20,141 nt of DNA, taken from assembly GCA_016256075.1 (NCBI GenBank), contig SDVU01000115.1, forward strand, positions 1-20,141. The letters are read 5' to 3'. The translations under genes and the position numbers were made by a program. The stretch comes from Dictyocoela muelleri. Its lineage: Eukaryota > Microsporidia. Positions 17,700 through 20,141 of the stretch are shown one piece after another (position 1 is the stretch's first letter; the number at the start of each line of letters is the position of its first letter). Under the pieces are notes generated by a model. The model made no database searches. It saw nothing but the letters and a program-made list of their open reading frames with translations, and was not told the origin of the DNA.

Positions 17700-18249
17700 A
17701 AGAAATGCAAGTTTGATATGCTCTAAAAGAGCGATGTGTGTTTATTTGTGTATAAACAATTTATTGATAAGAAGCTATTATCGAGAAAAAATAAAAATAT
17801 ATCGATATTAAATTTTAATAATAAAATATATAAAATTTTCGGAATATTTATGATTATATGCCATTTCTGAGATTATATGTCGTTTAAACATTTTTAATAT
17901 TATAAAATTATGCAAGATACAAAAAAGAAATCTTTTCTAGTGGAGATACAAATTTCAAAATATTAACAGAAAATGAAATTTTAAATAGAAAAGATAAACT
18001 CAAAATCCTTTAAAATCATTTTTAGTAGTATCAAGTTTGAAATTCTATAAAAATTGGCTTCATTATGACTACTTCAAAACAAAAGAACATGTAAATGAAA
18101 AGCAGAAATGTTTTTAATAATAAAGATATTTTGACGGATATATATATGTACATAAAGTTTGCTTGACCTAAACTCGCCAACATTTTAAAATTTCGTAACT
18201 CTCAAAAAAAAAATTTATAATACATTCCAAATGAAAAACAAAAAATTTG
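17700..18249. other. AT-rich stretch, possible relics only
   Basis: No sustained open frame. Some short stretches on the plus strand (for example KEIFSSGDTNFKILTENEIL near 17920-17980) look less random and may be relics of the MULE fragment that continues after FB6. I cannot confirm it. Confidence 0.35.
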
Positions 18250-18483
18250 GTTCTAACTTCTTTCATACCCCCCTCTAAAAAATATCCTAAACTAGGCAAT
18301 ATGACATTTTCAGAAGATAATAAATTTCTCTTAATATAGTATTATATATATATTGAAAACTGATTTTTTACAAATATATATAAGACTATATTAAGAAAAA
18401 TTTATTATCATTTGCTAATGCCATATTTTCTAGTTTACGATATTCTTTTAAAGAGCGAGGGATATAAAAGGATGGTTAGAACC
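18250..18483. mobile_element. Foldback element FB6
   Basis: The left tip TTTGGTTCTAAC (from 18247) and right tip GGTTAGAACC are inverted copies. Arms of about 105 bp share AACTAG or CTAGTTTACGATAT, AATATG or CATATT and ATATTAAGA blocks around an AT-rich centre. Same family as FB4-inner (14560-14862). It stands directly before a MULE transposase remnant. Confidence 0.85.
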
Positions 18484-18485
18484 GA

Positions 18486-18695
18486 CATTCCTAAAAAATT
18501 GAACCTAGATATAAAATTATATTTTAGTCTTCTTATGATAGATTATTATTTGATATTTCTCGTACAACGAATTCATGTGAATGTTGGCATAGAGATCTTA
18601 ATTATCAGTGAGGAATATATTCTCTTAATATTGCGAGATTTATTTCTATATTACAAAAAGTAGAAGGAAAAATAAGATTTAAGTATATAATATAA
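18486..18695 (+). pseudogene. C-terminal remnant of a second MULE transposase
   Basis: In the frame of 18561 the DNA reads DISRTTNSCECWHRDLN, then after a stop NIARFISILQKVE, ending at a TAA at 18693-18695. Conserved MULE features are visible: TTN-x-CE with the catalytic Glu at 18579-18581, the following WHR-x-LN and a helical tail. It matches the same segment of the MULE at 4716 (TTNICEGHNRSLN) only in the motif, so it is a different family member. In-frame stops occur at TAA and TAG before the motif and a TGA after it. The N-terminal nine tenths are missing or beyond recognition. FB6 adjoins on the left. An overlapping 83-codon frame starting at 18412 is a shadow. Confidence 0.6.
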
Positions 18696-18882
18696 CTGAA
18701 GTGAGTGACCTGTCTATTACAAATATTATTTTTTTGTATGAATATATTTAAAAAACTAAAATCAAAAAAAATATACTATTTTGAAAGCGATTAATAAGAA
18801 GATATTCTTATAAAGGTGTGCAGGTGGAAACTAAGTGATGATTAAATTGTTTTTAATTAAAATTTTTAAAAATTTTATTTTT
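18696..18882. other. AT-rich spacer
   Basis: No gene or repeat that I can support. Confidence 0.5.
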
Positions 18883-18960
18883 GGTGAGTTCGGGATTTTT
18901 GTAGTGCTGGCGAATTCGCGATTTTTGTAGTGCTGGCGAATTCGGGATTTTTGTAGTGCT
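18883..18960. repeat. 26-bp tandem array
   Basis: Three copies of a 26-bp unit made of GGCGAATTCGGG and ATTTTTGTAGTGCT, with changes only in the first half. It is markedly GC-richer than its surroundings. The array runs directly into a perfect hairpin. Confidence 0.95.
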
Positions 18961-18965
18961 GTCGA

Positions 18966-19005
18966 GTTAGGCACGAACTCGCCTAAAACCGAGTTCGTGC
19001 CTAAC
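18966..19005. repeat. Perfect 16-bp stem hairpin
   Basis: GTTAGGCACGAACTCG (18966-18981) pairs without mismatch with 18990-19005 around an 8-base loop. The stem contains GAACTCG, related to the GAATTCG and GAGTTCG of the preceding 26-bp units, so array and hairpin probably evolved together. It is not followed by a T-run and has no gene in front, so it is not called a terminator. Confidence 0.9.
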
Positions 19006-19240
19006 GCAAAACAACATGTAAATTTAAAACAGATTTTTTTCTAATATAAAATATGTTTTTAAAGATACATATCTACATATAGTTATGTCGAACCTCAAAA
19101 ACGAACAAATAAATATTTGTTAGAAATGGGTCATTTTTTAGGATTAAAGCAATCAAAATAAGATATTATATTTTTTTATATTTTTGAACTTTAGATGATT
19201 CTCAACAATCAATACGCACATTTGTACGTTTAGAACATAA
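19006..19240. other. AT-rich stretch before Merlin remnant
   Basis: No sustained open frame. A stretch near 19090-19160 (KRTNKYLLEMGHFLGLKQSK) could be part of the N-terminal region of the Merlin transposase that follows, but this is uncertain. Confidence 0.35.
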
Positions 19241-19577
19241 TTAAATTTCAGAGTGAAACAAAAAAGGACTATCCGCAAGAATATTCTTTATAATCATACT
19301 GATTTTAAACTAGGTAGTTTAAATTCAGATATAATTCAGAAAAAGTCAAAATTGATTAGTCTAACTTTTTTAGAAAAAATGGGGTATGTCAATTAACAAA
19401 TCGTCAGTAAGTTTGAATTTAATCGAACGATTGTTTAGTAAATGTGTTTTGATTCTGATACCAAATAGATTAACAAATACCTCGATGCCTTTGATAAGAT
19501 TTTATGTTAAACCAGGGACACTAATTATGAGAGATCAGTGTGTTTATTGCATATCCTTGAAGACATTACGTTTATAA
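19241..19577 (+). pseudogene. Remnant of a second Merlin transposase
   Basis: Two overlapping frames resemble different parts of IS1016/IS1595-type transposases. 19241-19396 includes KRTIRKNILYNHTDFKLG, like the segment after the zinc ribbon. 19386-19577 includes LIERLFSKCVLILIPNR, then RFYVKPGTLIMRDQCVY and SLKTL. These match the family pattern of ER-G-, a strand, P-R, YVKPGT-I-TD-W-Y and SLK. The Asp of the second catalytic position is present (RDQ). The intervening DNA with the first catalytic Asp is missing, so there is an internal deletion as well as a frame change; no Glu motif was found downstream. It differs from the copy at 13270. Confidence 0.6.
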
Positions 19578-19879
19578 ATAACTTTTATTAAAATAAACCT
19601 TTTTATTTTCAGATATATTATTTTATTTAATTTTCTGTTCTAGTAAAGAACCATAATATTCAGAATAAACCCCTTTTTATACGTTAATAAACGTTTTATG
19701 TTTTACATATTCAACCTATTATAAATTAAATAATAAACTATTGGTTCGCTTTTGAGATACGTATTTAGATTTGAAATCATAAATCGCTGTATCATGTGGT
19801 TTGCAACATACTTTTCAGCTAAAAAAATTTTTACCTTCAATTGTTTTTAGACAAATATGAAGATCTTTAATTACGACTT
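19578..19879. other. AT-rich spacer before right-edge tract
   Basis: No gene or repeat that I can support. If the right-edge tract is coding, this is its downstream region. Confidence 0.5.
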
Positions 19880-20141
19880 TCATCTTTCTAGTCTTTTACT
19901 TATGATATCACAATTATTATCTTTTTCCTCTTCTTTATCTTTATTATCTTTAATGTCTTTATTATTTTTATTATCTTTATTATCTTTATTATCTTTATTA
20001 TCTTTATTATCTTTATTATCTTTATTATCTTATTATCTTTATTATCTTTATTATCTTTATTATATTTATTATCTTTATTATCTTTATTATCTTTATTATC
20101 TTTATTATCTTTATTATCTTTATTATCTTTATTATCTTTAT
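19880..20141 (-). CDS. Possible C-terminus with Lys-Asp-Asn tract, partial
   Basis: Minus-strand reading from the window edge gives Lys-Asp-Asn repeated about a dozen times (one Lys-Tyr-Asn). After the tract comes a unique charged tail, KDKEEEKDNNCDIISKRLER, with a TGA at 19880-19882. The non-repetitive acidic and basic tail is what makes coding likely. One 9-bp unit lacks a base near 20030, so the frame open from the edge (20032-20141) and the frame of the tail (19880-20029) differ; a TAA at 20030-20032 closes the latter. This could be a real frame change, a loss in a slippery repeat, or an assembly error. The gene start lies outside the window and its function is unknown. A plain microsatellite is the alternative. 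Confidence 0.4.
19941..20141. repeat. 9-bp microsatellite
   Basis: More than fifteen copies of ATTATCTTT up to the window edge. The first copies are irregular, one unit is 8 bp near 20030 and one has a C-to-A change near 20064. It probably continues to the right. Confidence 0.95.

Noticed and set aside
18412-18663. 83-codon open frame on the plus strand starting at an ATG
   Set aside because: It starts in an arm of FB6 and overlaps the MULE remnant, whose motif lies in a different frame.
18966-19005. Rho-independent terminator
   Set aside because: There is no T-run after the stem, no gene ends there, and the window is eukaryotic in character.

Overview
The window is very AT-rich, gene-poor eukaryotic DNA. 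It fits a microsporidian with an expanded, transposon-loaded genome. The reasons are: a CCCC block touching the ATG of the one intact host-type gene (CCC/GGG-like start signals are described for microsporidia); a FLYWCH-type MULE, a Merlin/IS1016-type element and a Ty3/gypsy element together (all known from such genomes); and no convincing spliced gene. The assignment is an inference from composition and content; species is not determinable. No rRNA, tRNA or CRISPR array was seen.

Layout. 1-110 is a 22-bp minisatellite. 543-1418 (-) is the only intact host-like gene, a J-domain protein with about seven membrane spans; it lies between a 20-bp minisatellite that overlaps its stop and a 10-bp minisatellite just upstream of its start. 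1501-4633 holds simple repeats, a motif cluster at 2793-3073 and two long foldback (hairpin) elements, 3363-3682 and 3889-4179. 4716-6447 is a decayed MULE with terminal repeats made of 18-bp units, bracketed by a 79-bp direct repeat. 7471-7654 is a third foldback. 7921-11726 is a broken Ty3/gypsy LTR element on the minus strand with 284-bp LTRs, seemingly inserted beside or into an older minus-strand coding remnant (about 11727-12022). 13163-14168 is a Merlin/IS1016 copy with terminal inverted repeats and a broken transposase.

From 14412 the DNA is a mosaic of nested foldbacks (14412-15000 with 14560-14862 inside; 17027-17699 as three hairpins in a row; 18250-18483), diverged dispersed repeats (15024-16881), a remnant of a second MULE transposase (18486-18695), a 26-bp tandem array ending in a perfect hairpin (18883-19005) and a remnant of a second Merlin transposase (19241-19577). 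The right edge (19880-20141) is a 9-bp microsatellite that on the minus strand reads as a Lys-Asp-Asn tract followed by a unique charged tail, so it may be the C-terminus of a gene entering from outside.

No operon or pathway is visible: this is a transposon graveyard around one host gene. The most unusual feature is the density of long, near-perfect hairpin elements, most of which share a TTTGGTTCT-like terminus.
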